Below, piece after piece: positions 50,648 to 61,074 of a DNA stretch of 64,000 nucleotides (its first letter is position 1; each line of letters starts with the position of its first letter). Made by a program: the position numbers and the translations under genes. The notes beneath the pieces are model-generated. The model ran no database searches and was not told the origin of the DNA. It worked only from the letters and a program-made list of their open reading frames with translations. Source of the DNA: Rhodobacter huangdaonensis (GTDB taxonomy: Bacteria > Pseudomonadota > Alphaproteobacteria > Rhodobacterales > Rhodobacteraceae); contig NZ_SAVA01000005.1 in the NCBI RefSeq assembly GCF_004022465.1, positions 124,001 to 188,000 of the forward strand, read 5' to 3'.

Positions 50648-51280
50648 TCACGCAAGCGTGGCCGGGATCAGCCCACGCAACGCATTGCCGAGAAAAAGCC
50701 CCTCGCTCAGGTCTTCGGGATGCAGCGTCGCCTCGCGCGCGCGGCCCTCGGCCAGCAGCTCGGCGCGCAGCACGCCGGGCAGACAGCCCGCGGCCAAGGG
50801 CGGGGTCAGCAGCCCATCGCCGCGCGCGACGAAGAGATTGGTGATCGTGCCCTCGGCCAGCTCGCCCCGCTCGTTGAGGAAGATCAGCTCGTCCACTCCC
50901 TCGGGCAGCGCCGCGCGGGCGGTGTCATAAAGCGCCCGCTCGGTCGTCTTCAGCCGCAGCCAGGGCGAGGCGCTGTCGACCCGCGCCGGCGCAATCGCCG
51001 CGCGCCAGAGCGGTTTCGCCGGCGGCAAGGGCGCCTGCGTCAGCTCTGCCCGGCCATCGAGCCCCACCGTCAGCCGCAGCCGCAGGGCCGCCGGCCCGGT
51101 CACGGCATCGAGCAGCGCCTCGGCCTCGCCCGGCAGCCGCGCGATGCCAAGCGCCGCACAGCCGGCATCGAGCCGCGCCAGATGGCGCGCGCGGCGCGCG
51201 GCGCCGGTCGCGGGCTCCCAGCGAAGCGTCTCGATCAGCCTCAGCCCGGCAGGGGCGCGTTCACGAAGGCCGCCTTGCAC
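50648..51280 (-). CDS. pabC: Class IV aminotransferase, probable 4-amino-4-deoxychorismate lyase (PabC-like)
   Basis: 210-residue PLP enzyme of fold-type IV. The catalytic Lys is in LRLKTTERALYDTA, and NERGELAEGTITNLFV with GCLPGVLRAELLAEG form the cofactor site. Directly following pabB, it probably eliminates pyruvate from aminodeoxychorismate to give p-aminobenzoate for folate. I chose GTG at 51280 (GGAGG seven bases before), which makes a 40-base overlap with the 3' end of pabB; no start codon downstream preserves the N-terminal strand. Confidence 0.82.
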   Translation of the reverse strand: MQGGLRERAPAGLRLIETLRWEPATGAARRARHLARLDAGCAALGIARLPGEAEALLDAVTGPAALRLRLTVGLDGRAELTQAPLPPAKPLWRAAIAPARVDSASPWLRLKTTERALYDTARAALPEGVDELIFLNERGELAEGTITNLFVARGDGLLTPPLAAGCLPGVLRAELLAEGRAREATLHPEDLSEGLFLGNALRGLIPATLA

Positions 51281-52368
51281 AGCGCTTCCTCCCATTCCTC
51301 GGGGCCGCGGCTGTCATGCACCACGCCGCCGCCGACATTCAGCACCGCCTGCCCATCCCGCAGCGTCAGGGTGCGGATCGCCACGTTGAACGCCATCGCC
51401 CCCGAGGGCGCGATCCAGCCGATCGCCCCGCAATAGGCGCCGCGCGGGCCGGTCTCGAGCTCGCGGATGATCTCCATCGCCCGGATTTTCGGCGCGCCGG
51501 TCACCGACCCGCATGGGAAGAGTGCCGCGCAAATCCTTGCAAAGTCGAGATTTTCGACCAGATCCGCGGTGACGGTCGAGGTCATCTGATGCACCGTCGC
51601 ATAGCTTTCGATCTCGAACAGCCGCGGCACCTTTACCGTGCCCGGATGCGCGATCCGGCTCAGGTCGTTGCGCAGCAGATCGACGATCATCAGGTTCTCG
51701 GCCCGGTTCTTCTCCGAGCCGCGCAGCCACTCCGCCGCGGCCCGGTCGGCCTCGGGCGTCGCGCCGCGCGCCACCGTGCCCTTCATCGGCCGCACCTCGG
51801 CCCGGCCCCGCGCATCGACGGCGAAGAAGAGCTCGGGCGAGCGCGACAGCAGCGCGAAATCTTCCGCCTCGACCAGACAGCCATGGCCCACCGGCTGTGT
51901 GGCCTGCAACCGGGCATAAAGCGCGCGCGGATCGGTGGCGCAGGGCGCGTGCAACGGGAAGGTCAGGTTGATCTGATAGACATCGCCCGCCGAGATATAC
52001 GCCTGCACCCGGTCGAAGGCCGCCGCATAGGCCGCGGGCGTGATCGCCGGGGTGAAGGCCGGCACCTCGGCCGCCGGCTCGACCGCCGGGCGCGGGCGCC
52101 CGGGCGCGTCATAGGCCCCGACCAGCAAAAGCGGCAGCGTGCGGTTCGCGGGCAGCAGCGGCGCGAGCCGCCCGGTCAGGCAATAGCCCAGCTCATAGCT
52201 GAACACGCCCGCCAGCCACAGCCCGTCCGCCCGCGCCCGCTCGATCGCCTCGAAGGCCGCGGCAAGCTCCTCGGGCGTCTCGGCCCGGATCACCCGGCGC
52301 GGCGCGGCAAAGCGCGCGCCCGCCCCGCCCGGCCCCCGATCGAATTCGAAACTCAGTTCCCCGGCCAC
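51241..52368 (-). CDS. pabB: Aminodeoxychorismate synthase component I
   Basis: 375-residue chorismate-utilising enzyme that aminates chorismate at C4 for folate synthesis. The core motifs VRPMKGTVARG (the Lys that forms a covalent adduct and separates PabB from anthranilate synthase), AENLMIVDLLRNDLSRIA, ALFPCGSVTGAPKIRAMEII and GPRGAYCGAIGWI are all present. Its N-terminal region is shorter than in the E. coli protein. It starts at GTG with GAGGGG upstream; no pabA glutaminase gene is adjacent. Confidence 0.93.
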   Translation of the reverse strand: MAGELSFEFDRGPGGAGARFAAPRRVIRAETPEELAAAFEAIERARADGLWLAGVFSYELGYCLTGRLAPLLPANRTLPLLLVGAYDAPGRPRPAVEPAAEVPAFTPAITPAAYAAAFDRVQAYISAGDVYQINLTFPLHAPCATDPRALYARLQATQPVGHGCLVEAEDFALLSRSPELFFAVDARGRAEVRPMKGTVARGATPEADRAAAEWLRGSEKNRAENLMIVDLLRNDLSRIAHPGTVKVPRLFEIESYATVHQMTSTVTADLVENLDFARICAALFPCGSVTGAPKIRAMEIIRELETGPRGAYCGAIGWIAPSGAMAFNVAIRTLTLRDGQAVLNVGGGVVHDSRGPEEWEEALCKAAFVNAPLPG

Positions 52369-52428
52369 CGGCCCCTCACGCGCTTGGTCGCGCGAGATAT
52401 GCGGGGGCCGGGCCGCAAGTGCAACGCC

Positions 52429-53583
52429 TCAACCGACGGAAAAGTGCCATTCCCCGTCACCGAGCGCGGGGCTTGCATGATCGAGTGCCAGCGGCGAGCG
52501 CGAGAAGACGATCGGCGTGCGCAGACCGGCGATGCCCTCGGGCGCGATCTGCATGGCCCGCGCCGTCACCTGCGGCTCGGCCAGCGCCTCGGAGACGTCG
52601 TTGATCGGCCCGCCGGGCACGCCCGCCGCCTCCATCGCCGCGATCAGCTCGGCCTTCGGGCGCAGCGCGGTGCGCGCGGCGATGCGGGCGCAGATCTCGT
52701 CACGGTGCACCACCCGGGCCGGGTTGGTGGCGAAATCGGGATCGTCGCAGTCGCTCATCCCCAGAATGCCGCACAGCGCACGGAACTGCCGGTCATTGCC
52801 GCAGGCGATGATGAAATGCCCGTCTGCCGAGGGGAAGACCGAATAGGGCACGATCGAGGGATGGGCATTGCCGAGCCGGTGCGGCACCACGCCGCCGAGC
52901 AGATAGTTCATCGCCTGGTTCGCCAGCACGCCAACGCCGACATCGAGGAGCGACAGGTCGACATGCTGCCCCTTGCCCGAGCGTTCGCGCTCGGCCAGCG
53001 CCGCCTGCACGCCGATCACCCCGTAAAGCCCGGTGAAGATGTCGATCCAGGCGACGCCGACCTTCTGCGGCTCGCCGCCCTTCGCGCCGGTCAGGTCCAT
53101 GATCCCGCACATGCCCTGCACGAGGAAGTCATAGCCCGGCTGTTTCGCCCGCGGCCCGGTCTGGCCAAAGCCGGTGACAGAGGCATAGATGAGGCGCGGG
53201 TTCAGCGCCGCGCAACTGGCGTAATCGAGGCCGAATTTCGCCAGCCCGCCCACTTTGAAGTTTTCGAGCAGAACATCAGCTTCGGCGATCAAGCCCTTGA
53301 CCTTCTTCAAGTCTTCCGGGTTCGAGAAGTCGCAGGTGACCGAACGCTTGCCGCGGTTCGCCGCATGGTAATAGGCCGCCACCGTCTCGGTCGTGCCATC
53401 GGGGCGCGGGCGCTCGACGAAGGGCGGGCCCCAGCGGCGGGTGTCGTCGCCCTCGGGCGCCTCGACCTTGATCACCTCGGCGCCGAGGTCCGACAGCACC
53501 TGCCCGATCCACGGCCCCGCCAGGATCCGCGCCAGCTCCACCACCTTGAGGCCCCGCAACGGCGCCTCTGCCCGCATCTCCAT
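52429..53583 (-). CDS. Class III CoA-transferase (CaiB/BaiF family)
   Basis: 384 residues with family signatures VVELARILAGPWIGQVLSDLGAEVIKVE, RGKRSVTCDF, VLLENFKVGG and the catalytic Asp in GYDFLVQGM. QHVDLSLLDV and GGPINDVSEALAEPQ follow. These enzymes swap CoA between carboxylates through an aspartyl-CoA intermediate. Substrate is unknown, since no acyl-CoA dehydrogenase, hydratase or lyase is adjacent. GGGAG precedes the ATG. Confidence 0.9.
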   Translation of the reverse strand: MEMRAEAPLRGLKVVELARILAGPWIGQVLSDLGAEVIKVEAPEGDDTRRWGPPFVERPRPDGTTETVAAYYHAANRGKRSVTCDFSNPEDLKKVKGLIAEADVLLENFKVGGLAKFGLDYASCAALNPRLIYASVTGFGQTGPRAKQPGYDFLVQGMCGIMDLTGAKGGEPQKVGVAWIDIFTGLYGVIGVQAALAERERSGKGQHVDLSLLDVGVGVLANQAMNYLLGGVVPHRLGNAHPSIVPYSVFPSADGHFIIACGNDRQFRALCGILGMSDCDDPDFATNPARVVHRDEICARIAARTALRPKAELIAAMEAAGVPGGPINDVSEALAEPQVTARAMQIAPEGIAGLRTPIVFSRSPLALDHASPALGDGEWHFSVG

Positions 53584-53780
53584 TCCGCTCTCCCGTCTGC
53601 GTCGCGATGCCGTCGCGGCATCCCGCCCCTACCTAGCGCCGCCGGGTCCGGGGTTCGACCGCTCTTTCCGCGGCACATCATGCATAAAACGCATGGATCG
53701 GCGCCGCAACGCCCCGCCTTGCCCGCGGCAGCGCCCGGCGCGATCCTCGCACGGGACCGGATCGAGTCGCGGAGGCGGAC

Positions 53781-54245
53781 ATGACGCAGACGGAGCCGGG
53801 CATCCGCCCGGGCGAGGAAAAGACCACGCTGCCCGCGGGCTTCGACGCCGGGCTTTACTTCATCGGCCGCATTCACACCCCCTGGCCCACCCGCGCCGAC
53901 TGCCCGCACCGCGGCGATGCCGAGGCGGGACCCGTCTGCCGGATCGCGCTCGATCCGCGCTGGCAGCCGGCGCTCGCCGGGCTCGAGCCCGGGCAGCGGT
54001 TGCAGATCCTCTACTGGCTCGACGAGAGCCGGCGCGACCTGGTGACGCAGCGCGCGCACCGCACCGACGGGCTGCGCGGCACCTTCGCGCTGCGCTCGCC
54101 GGTGCGGCCGAACCCGATCGCCTCCTCCGACGTCGTGCTGCTGGCACTTGACGGGCCGGTGCTGAGCGTGCGCGGGCTCGACTGTCGCGACGGCACGCCG
54201 CTTCTCGACATCAAGCCCGTCTTCCGCGACCGCCCATCCGCCTGA
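53781..54245 (+). CDS. trmO: tRNA (N6-threonylcarbamoyladenosine37-N6)-methyltransferase TrmO
   Basis: 154-residue TsaA/VirR-like SAM-dependent enzyme that methylates t6A37 of tRNAThr to m6t6A. Family motifs: FIGRIHTPWPTRADCPHRG, LQILYWLDESRRDLV, LRSPVRPNPIASSDV and LDIKPVF at the end. GGAGG lies upstream of the ATG. Its length is near the single-domain form; the C-terminal extension of E. coli TrmO is absent. The gap to the M24 gene is 112 bases. Confidence 0.88.
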   Translation: MTQTEPGIRPGEEKTTLPAGFDAGLYFIGRIHTPWPTRADCPHRGDAEAGPVCRIALDPRWQPALAGLEPGQRLQILYWLDESRRDLVTQRAHRTDGLRGTFALRSPVRPNPIASSDVVLLALDGPVLSVRGLDCRDGTPLLDIKPVFRDRPSA

Positions 54246-54357
54246 TCCCGCGGCCGGTTTCCGCCGGGGCTGGACCAACGCCCGGCGAAGGCCCATCCTC
54301 GCGCGCGTAAGCCGCGGGCGGGTCAGGACACCTGCCGCGGCCGGAAGAAGGACGTGG

Positions 54358-55533
54358 ATGATGGATGATTTCGACAAGGCTCTCGACGGTTTCGAGAAGG
54401 TCAGCGCGCCGCCGATCGGCGATGACGAGCTGGCGACGCGGCTGGCGGGGCTGCAGGCGCGGCTGCGCGCCGAGGGGGTGAAGGCCGCCTGGCTCGATGC
54501 CTCGTCCTCGCTGCGCTACTATACCGGGCTGTCGATCGGGCTGTCGGAACGCGTGCACGGCGCGCTGATCCCGGCCACGGGCGCGCCGATCTATGTCAGC
54601 CCGCAGTTCGAGGTGCCGAAGCTCGAGACGATGCTGCGCATCGGCGGCGAGATCCTGCCCTGGGAAGAGCACGAAGACCCCTGCGCGATGATCGGCACCC
54701 GGCTGGCCGAGCTCGCCGCCCCCGGCGCGGGGCTGGCGCTCGATCCGGCGACGCCGTTCCGCTTCGCCGGCCGGCTGAGCGCGGCGATGGCGGGGGCGGT
54801 GGTGCCGGCCGAGGCGATGATCGCGGCGCAGCGGCAGGTGAAATCGGCGGCCGAGATCGCGATCATCCAGACCGCGATGGACGCGAGCTGGCGGCTGCAG
54901 AAGACCGTGCATGACCTGCTGCGCCCGGGGCTCACCACCACCGAGCTGTGCGATTTCGTCGATGAGGCGCATCGCCGGATGGGGCTCGCCCCGCTTTTCG
55001 TCGCGGTGCAGTTCGGCGAGGCGACGGCCTATCCGCATGGCGTGCCCTATCCGCAGGTGCTGAAGGCGGGCGACATGGTTCTGGTCGACCTCGGCGGCAT
55101 CCTGAACGGCTATCGCTCGGACATCACCCGCACCTATGTCTTCGGCACGCCGACCGAGCGCCAGCGCGCGATCTGGGAGGCCGAGCGGCGCGCCCATGCC
55201 GCGGCCTTCGCGGCGGCCAAGCTCGGCACGCCCTGCGAGGCGGTCGATGCCGCCGCCCGCGCCGCGCTCGCCGCAGACGGCTATGGCCCCGACTATGCCG
55301 TGCCCGGCCTGCCGCACCGCACCGGCCACGGGCTTGGCCTCGACATCCACGAAGACCCGTTCATCGTGCGCGGCAACACCACGCCCCTTGTCCCGGGCAT
55401 GGTGTTCTCGATCGAGCCGATGCTGTGCGTCTATGGCGAGTGCGGCGTGCGGCTCGAGGATATCGTGCACATGGGCGAGGATGGTCCGCACTGGTTCTGC
55501 CCGCCAGCGACGACACTCGACGCGCCGTTCTGA
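54358..55533 (+). CDS. M24-family metallopeptidase (Xaa-Pro dipeptidase-like)
   Basis: 391 residues with a creatinase-type N-terminal domain (about 25-165) and a C-terminal pita-bread domain. The five dimetal ligands are intact: VDLGG (Asp), YRSDITRTYVF (Asp), HGLGLDIHE (His), SIEPML (Glu) and VRLEDIV (Glu). It probably cleaves Xaa-Pro dipeptides or releases an N-terminal residue. AAGGA lies five bases before the ATG. The dipeptide ABC importer follows 171 bases later, so imported peptides could be its substrates (inference). Confidence 0.9.
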   Translation: MMDDFDKALDGFEKVSAPPIGDDELATRLAGLQARLRAEGVKAAWLDASSSLRYYTGLSIGLSERVHGALIPATGAPIYVSPQFEVPKLETMLRIGGEILPWEEHEDPCAMIGTRLAELAAPGAGLALDPATPFRFAGRLSAAMAGAVVPAEAMIAAQRQVKSAAEIAIIQTAMDASWRLQKTVHDLLRPGLTTTELCDFVDEAHRRMGLAPLFVAVQFGEATAYPHGVPYPQVLKAGDMVLVDLGGILNGYRSDITRTYVFGTPTERQRAIWEAERRAHAAAFAAAKLGTPCEAVDAAARAALAADGYGPDYAVPGLPHRTGHGLGLDIHEDPFIVRGNTTPLVPGMVFSIEPMLCVYGECGVRLEDIVHMGEDGPHWFCPPATTLDAPF

Positions 55534-55554
55534 ATCGGCTTTACTGACGTCAGG

Positions 55555-55583
55555 TTGCCCATTGCACCGGCAACGCGATATTG
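55555..55583 (+). promoter_or_regulatory. Tentative dppA promoter
   Basis: In the 171-base gap before dppA, TTGCCC and ATATTG are spaced by 17 bases and about 120 bases upstream of the ATG. The -10 match is modest. A clear AAGGAAG ribosome site sits eight bases before dppA. Confidence 0.3.
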
Positions 55584-55704
55584 TGATTTTCGAACGAGCG
55601 GTCAAATTTGCAGCATCGGCAGAACACCCGCAACGCCTTGAAAAAACTGCCGGATCACAACGGCACGTCGAATCACTAACAACAGTGAGTGAAAGGAAGC
55701 ACCC

Positions 55705-57309
55705 ATGAAACTCCTCTCCCGCAGCCTTCTGGCCGCCTCGGCGCTTGCGCTGATGTCGGCGGCCCCGGCGCTGGCGAAGACCTTCGTCTACTGCTCGGAG
55801 GCCTCGCCCGAAGGGTTCGACCCGGCGCCCTACACCGCCGGCACCACCTTCGACGCCTCGGCGCATCCGGTCTACAACGGCCTGGTCGAGTTCAAGCCCG
55901 GCACCACCGAGGTCGTGCCCGCGCTCGCCGAGAGCTGGGATGTTTCGGAAGACGGCACCGTCTACACCTTCCACCTGCGCAAGGGCGTGAAGTGGCAGTC
56001 GAACGACGTCTTCACCCCCACCCGCGAGCTCACCGCCGATGACGTCGTCTTCTCCTTCGTCCGTCAGGGCGACGCGGCGAACCCGTGGCACGAATATATC
56101 CCCGGCATCACCTACGAGTATTACACCTCGATGGAGATGCCCGATCTGGTGAAATCGGTCGAGAAGGTCGATGACCTGACCGTCAAGGTCACCCTGACCC
56201 ACCCCGAGGCGCCGTTCATCGCCAACCTCGCGATGCCCTTCATGCGCATCGTGTCGCAGGAATACGCCGACACGCTGGCCAAGGCCGGCACCAAGGAAGA
56301 CTTCAACAACAAGCCGATCGGCACCGGCCCGTTCAAGTTCGTCGCCTATCAGAAGGATGCGGTGATCCGCTACCAGAAGAACGCCGACTACTGGGGCACC
56401 GCGCCGAAGATCGACGATCTGGTCTTCGCGATCACCCCCGACGCCTCGGTGCGCCTGCAGAAGCTGAAGGCGAACGAATGCCAGCTGATGCCGTTCCCGG
56501 CGCCGGCCGACCTCGCCACGATCAAGGCCGACCCGAACCTCAAGCTTGACGAGCTGCCGGGCCTGAACGTCGCCTATCTCGCCTACAACACCACCGTCGC
56601 GCCCTTCGACAAGCCCGAGGTGCGCAAGGCGCTGAACATGGCGATCAACAAGCAGGCGATCATCGACGCCGTGTTCCAGGGCGCCGGCCAGGTAGCGAAG
56701 AACCCGATCCCGCCGACCATGTGGTCCTATAACGACGCGATCAAGGACGACGTCTACGATCCGGAAGCGGCGAAGAAGATGCTCGAGGACGCCGGCGTCA
56801 AGGATCTGTCGATGAAGATCTGGGCGATGCCGGTGCAGCGCCCCTACATGCCGAACGCGCGCCGCACCGCCGAGCTGATGCAGTCCGACCTTGCCAAGGT
56901 CGGCGTCAAGGCCGAGATCGTCTCCTACGAATGGGGCGAATACCTGAAGAAGTCGATGGAAGAGGGCCGCGACGGCGCCGTCATCCTCGGCTGGACCGGC
57001 GACAACGGCGACCCGGACAACTTCCTGTCGGTGCTGCTGTCCTGCGCCGGCGCCAAGACCGGCGGCGCGAACCGCGCCTTCTGGTGCAACGAGGAGTTCT
57101 CGGACCTGCTGCTGAAGGCCAAGAAGACCTCGGACGTGGCCGAGCGCACCAAGCTCTATGAGCAGGCGCAGGTCATCTTCAAGGATCAGGCGCCGTGGGA
57201 CACGCTCGCGCACTCGACCCAGTTCGTGCCGATGCGCAAAGACGTGACCGGCTTCACGATGAGCCCGCTGGGCGACTTCACCTTCGAAAACGTCGACATC
57301 ACCGAGTGA
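55705..57309 (+). CDS. dppA: Dipeptide ABC transporter periplasmic binding protein
   Basis: 534-residue SBP family 5 protein with a Sec signal peptide (about 1-24, ending ALAK). The start FVYCSEASPEGFDPAPYTAG, LAESWDVSEDGTVYTFHLRKGV, and the C-terminal part EWGEYLKKSMEEGRD, GWTGDNGDPDNFLS, LLSCAG and DPWxx-like QAPWDTLAHS are close to E. coli DppA. It binds dipeptides, and possibly heme or 5-aminolevulinate as DppA can. It heads the dppABCDF operon; a hairpin follows the gene. Confidence 0.94.
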   Translation: MKLLSRSLLAASALALMSAAPALAKTFVYCSEASPEGFDPAPYTAGTTFDASAHPVYNGLVEFKPGTTEVVPALAESWDVSEDGTVYTFHLRKGVKWQSNDVFTPTRELTADDVVFSFVRQGDAANPWHEYIPGITYEYYTSMEMPDLVKSVEKVDDLTVKVTLTHPEAPFIANLAMPFMRIVSQEYADTLAKAGTKEDFNNKPIGTGPFKFVAYQKDAVIRYQKNADYWGTAPKIDDLVFAITPDASVRLQKLKANECQLMPFPAPADLATIKADPNLKLDELPGLNVAYLAYNTTVAPFDKPEVRKALNMAINKQAIIDAVFQGAGQVAKNPIPPTMWSYNDAIKDDVYDPEAAKKMLEDAGVKDLSMKIWAMPVQRPYMPNARRTAELMQSDLAKVGVKAEIVSYEWGEYLKKSMEEGRDGAVILGWTGDNGDPDNFLSVLLSCAGAKTGGANRAFWCNEEFSDLLLKAKKTSDVAERTKLYEQAQVIFKDQAPWDTLAHSTQFVPMRKDVTGFTMSPLGDFTFENVDITE

Positions 57310-57330
57310 TCCTCGGCTGAAACCACAGGC

Positions 57331-57362
57331 GGGCGCGCAGGGGCCACACCCCTTGCGCGCCC
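57331..57362 (+). other. Intercistronic hairpin between dppA and dppB
   Basis: GGGCGCGCA-GGGG / CCCC-T-TGCGCGCCC: nine plus four base pairs with one bulged T and a CCACA loop, in the 69-base gap. No T tract follows. Such structures in binding-protein operons protect the upstream message and partly stop transcription, giving more binding protein than permease. Confidence 0.65.
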
Positions 57363-57378
57363 GTCGAGGATATAACGC

Positions 57379-58386
57379 ATGATACGCTTCCTTTTCACCA
57401 AGCTGCTCTATCTGGTCCCGACCTTCCTCGGGATCACGATCGTCGCTTTCGGTTTCGTCCGGGTGCTGCCCGGTGACCCGGTGCTGCTGATGGCCGGCGA
57501 GCGCGGGCTGAGCCCCGAACGCCACGCCGAACTTGCCCATCAGCTCGGCTTCGACAAGCCCGTCTGGGCGCAGTATTTCGACTTCCTGACGCGGCTTCTG
57601 CACGGCGATCTCGGCAATTCCCTGGTGACGAAGAAGCCAGTGCTGGGCGAGTTCCTGACCCTCTTCCCCGCCACCGTCGAGCTCGGCATCGTGGCGATCA
57701 TCATCGCGACCCTCGTCGGCGTGCCGGTGGGCGTTCTGGCCGCGATCAAGCGCGGCTCGTGGTTCGACCAGGTGTCGATGACGGCGGCGCTCGTCGGCTT
57801 CTCGATGCCGATCTTCTGGTGGGGTCTGCTGCTCATCATCCTGTTCTCGGGCATCTTGCAATGGACGCCGGTGTCGGGGCGGATCTCGCTGATGTTCTTC
57901 TTCCCGCAGGTCACCGGCTTCATGCTGATCGACAGCCTGCTGTCGGGGCAGAAGGGCGCGTTCGTCTCCGCGCTCAGCCACCTGATCCTGCCCTCGGTGG
58001 TGCTCGCCACGATCCCGCTTGCGGTGATCGCGCGGCAGACCCGCTCGGCGATGCTCGAGGTGATGGGCGAGGATTACGTGCGCACAGCGAAGGCGAAGGG
58101 CATGCCCTATTCGCGCGTCGTGATGGTGCACGCGCTGCGCAACGCGATGATCCCGGTGATCACCACGATCGGGCTGCAGGTGGGCGTTCTGCTCGCCGGC
58201 GCGATCCTGACCGAGACGATCTTCTCCTGGCCGGGGATCGGCAAGTGGATGATCGATTCGATCTCGCGACGTGACTACCCGGTGGTGCAGTCGGGCCTGC
58301 TGATGATCGCCGCCATCGTGATGCTGGTGAACCTGCTCGTCGACCTGACCTATGGCCTGATCAACCCGAGGATCCGCCACAAATGA
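57379..58386 (+). CDS. dppB: Dipeptide ABC transporter permease DppB
   Basis: 335-residue inner-membrane permease with six membrane helices. MIRFLFTKLLYLVPTFLGIT and VLPGDPVLLMAG open it, and the cytoplasmic EAA loop that contacts the ATPases reads GEDYVRTAKAKGMPYSRVVM. AHQLGFDKPVWAQYF and GDLGNS are family hallmarks. Partners are DppC (ATGA overlap) and the ATPases DppD/DppF. Confidence 0.95.
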   Translation: MIRFLFTKLLYLVPTFLGITIVAFGFVRVLPGDPVLLMAGERGLSPERHAELAHQLGFDKPVWAQYFDFLTRLLHGDLGNSLVTKKPVLGEFLTLFPATVELGIVAIIIATLVGVPVGVLAAIKRGSWFDQVSMTAALVGFSMPIFWWGLLLIILFSGILQWTPVSGRISLMFFFPQVTGFMLIDSLLSGQKGAFVSALSHLILPSVVLATIPLAVIARQTRSAMLEVMGEDYVRTAKAKGMPYSRVVMVHALRNAMIPVITTIGLQVGVLLAGAILTETIFSWPGIGKWMIDSISRRDYPVVQSGLLMIAAIVMLVNLLVDLTYGLINPRIRHK

Positions 58387-59300
58387 CCGAGACCATCACC
58401 AACACCCCGGCCGTCCCGCTGAGCGACGCCGCGATCCGGCGCCGGATGCTTGCGGATTTCTGGTTCCACTTCAAACAGAACAAGGGCGCGGTCGCGGGGA
58501 TGATCGTCTTCGTGCTGCTCGTCCTCGCTGCGGTCTTCGCCGCGGTGATCGCGCCGCATGACCCGACGCAGCAATACCGCGACGCGCTTCTGGTGCCGCC
58601 CCTGTGGCAGGAGGGCGGCCGCGCCGACTTCCTGCTCGGCACCGATGCGGTCGGGCGCGACATGCTCTCGCGGCTGATCTACGGCGCGCAATATTCGCTC
58701 TTCATCGGCATCGTCGTGGTCTCGATCGCCCTCGTCGGCGGCATCGTGATCGGTATGGTCGCGGGCTTCTTCGGCGGCTGGGTCGATACCGTCATCATGC
58801 GGGTGATGGACGTGATCCTCGCCTTCCCCTCGCTGCTGCTGGCCCTCGTGCTGGTCGCGATCCTCGGGCCCGGGCTCTTGAACGCGATGATCGCCATCGC
58901 GATCGTCTATCAGCCGCATTTCGCCCGCCTGACCCGCGCCGCGGTGATGGGCGAGAAGGAACGCGAATATGTCACCGCCGCGCGCGTTGCCGGCGCCGGC
59001 AACATGCGGCTGATGTTCAAGACCATCCTGCCGAACTGCCTTGCGCCGCTGATCGTGCAGGCGACGCTGAGCTTCTCCTCCGCCGTGCTCGATGCCGCAG
59101 CCCTTGGCTTCCTCGGCATGGGGGCGCAGCCGCCCGCCTCGGAATGGGGCACGATGCTCGCCGAAGCGCGCGAGTTCATCCTGCGTGCCTGGTGGGTCGT
59201 CACCTTCCCCGGTCTTGCGATCCTGATCTCGGTGCTGGCGATCAACCTGATGGGCGACGGTCTGCGCGACGCGCTCGACCCGAAACTGAAGAAGAGCTGA
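58383..59300 (+). CDS. dppC: Dipeptide ABC transporter permease DppC
   Basis: 305 residues with six membrane helices. The N-terminal tail (about 1-45) is cytoplasmic; GTDAVGRDMLSRLIYGAQYSLFIG is the family start of the core, and the EAA loop reads EKEREYVTAARVAGAGNMRLMF. PPASEWGTMLAEARE near the C-terminus is also typical. The gene overlaps dppB by four bases and is followed seven bases later by dppD. Confidence 0.95.
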   Translation: MTETITNTPAVPLSDAAIRRRMLADFWFHFKQNKGAVAGMIVFVLLVLAAVFAAVIAPHDPTQQYRDALLVPPLWQEGGRADFLLGTDAVGRDMLSRLIYGAQYSLFIGIVVVSIALVGGIVIGMVAGFFGGWVDTVIMRVMDVILAFPSLLLALVLVAILGPGLLNAMIAIAIVYQPHFARLTRAAVMGEKEREYVTAARVAGAGNMRLMFKTILPNCLAPLIVQATLSFSSAVLDAAALGFLGMGAQPPASEWGTMLAEAREFILRAWWVVTFPGLAILISVLAINLMGDGLRDALDPKLKKS

Positions 59301-59307
59301 GGTCCCC

Positions 59308-60143
59308 ATGGCACTTTTGACCATCCGCAACCTCACCGTCCGCTTCGCCACCTCGACTGGCAGCTTCACCGCCGTCGACGGCATCGACGTGCGCGTCGAT
59401 GCCCGCGAGGTGCTGGCGATCGTCGGCGAATCCGGCTCGGGCAAGTCGGTCTCGATGCTGGCGATGATGGGGCTCTTGCCCGACACCGCCACCGTCACCG
59501 CCGACGAGATGACCTTCGACGGCCATGACCTCTTGCACATGACCCCGGCCGAGCGCCGCCAGGTCATCGGCCGCGAGATCACGATGATCTTCCAGGAGCC
59601 GATCGCGTCGCTCAACCCCTCCTTCAGCGTCGGCTTCCAGATCGAGGAGGTGCTGCGGCTGAATCTGGGGATGAAGCGGCACGCGGCGCATGAGCGCGCG
59701 CTCGAACTCTTCCGCGCCGTCGGCATCCCGGAACCCGAGGTGAAGATCCACGCCTACCCGCACCAGATGTCGGGCGGCCAATGCCAGCGCGTGATGATCG
59801 CGATGGCGATCGCCACCAACCCGCGGCTCCTGATCGCCGACGAGCCGACCACCGCGCTCGACGTGACGATCCAGAAGCAGATCCTCGACCTGCTGATGAA
59901 ACTGCAGGAAGATTTCGGCATGGCGCTGATCCTCATCACCCATGACATGGGCGTGGTGGCGGAAACCGCCGACCGGGTCGTGGTGCAATACAAGGGCCGC
60001 AAGATGGAGGAGGCCGACGTGCTCACCCTCTTCGAGGCGCCGCAAAGCGCCTATACCCGGGCGCTGCTCTCGGCCCTGCCCGAGAACGCCACGGGCGACC
60101 GGCTGCCCACGGTGTCGGACTTCTTCGGTGCGGAGGGCGTGCA

Positions 60144-60147
<4 letters not shown>
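59308..60147 (+). CDS. dppD: Dipeptide ABC transporter ATPase DppD
   Basis: 279-residue ATP-binding protein. Walker A GESGSGKS (about 41-48), Q-loop IFQEPIASLNP, signature MSGGQCQRV, Walker B LLIADEPTTAL, and the switch His in LITHDMGVV are all present. It is about 50 residues shorter than E. coli DppD and lacks the long C-terminal regulatory part with the Cys cluster. It overlaps dppF by four bases. Confidence 0.94.
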
Positions 60148-60986
<839 letters not shown>

Positions 60987-61014
60987 GGCCGGCGGCCAGG
61001 AGTGAAACCCAAAG

Positions 61015-61040
61015 GGGGCCGGGCAGCGATGCCCGGCCCC
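61015..61040 (+). terminator. Hairpin after dppF
   Basis: A perfect 11-bp stem GGGGCCGGGCA / TGCCCGGCCCC with a GCGA loop, 28 bases after the dppF stop codon. No T tract follows, so it may need Rho. Confidence 0.6.
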
Positions 61041-61074
61041 TGCCCGTTCCGGCCCGGGCGGCATCGCTTGCCAC

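Noticed and set aside
54211..58380. A minus-strand open frame of almost 1400 codons
   Set aside because: It is antisense to the M24, dppA and dppB genes, with composition typical of a shadow frame and no ribosome site.
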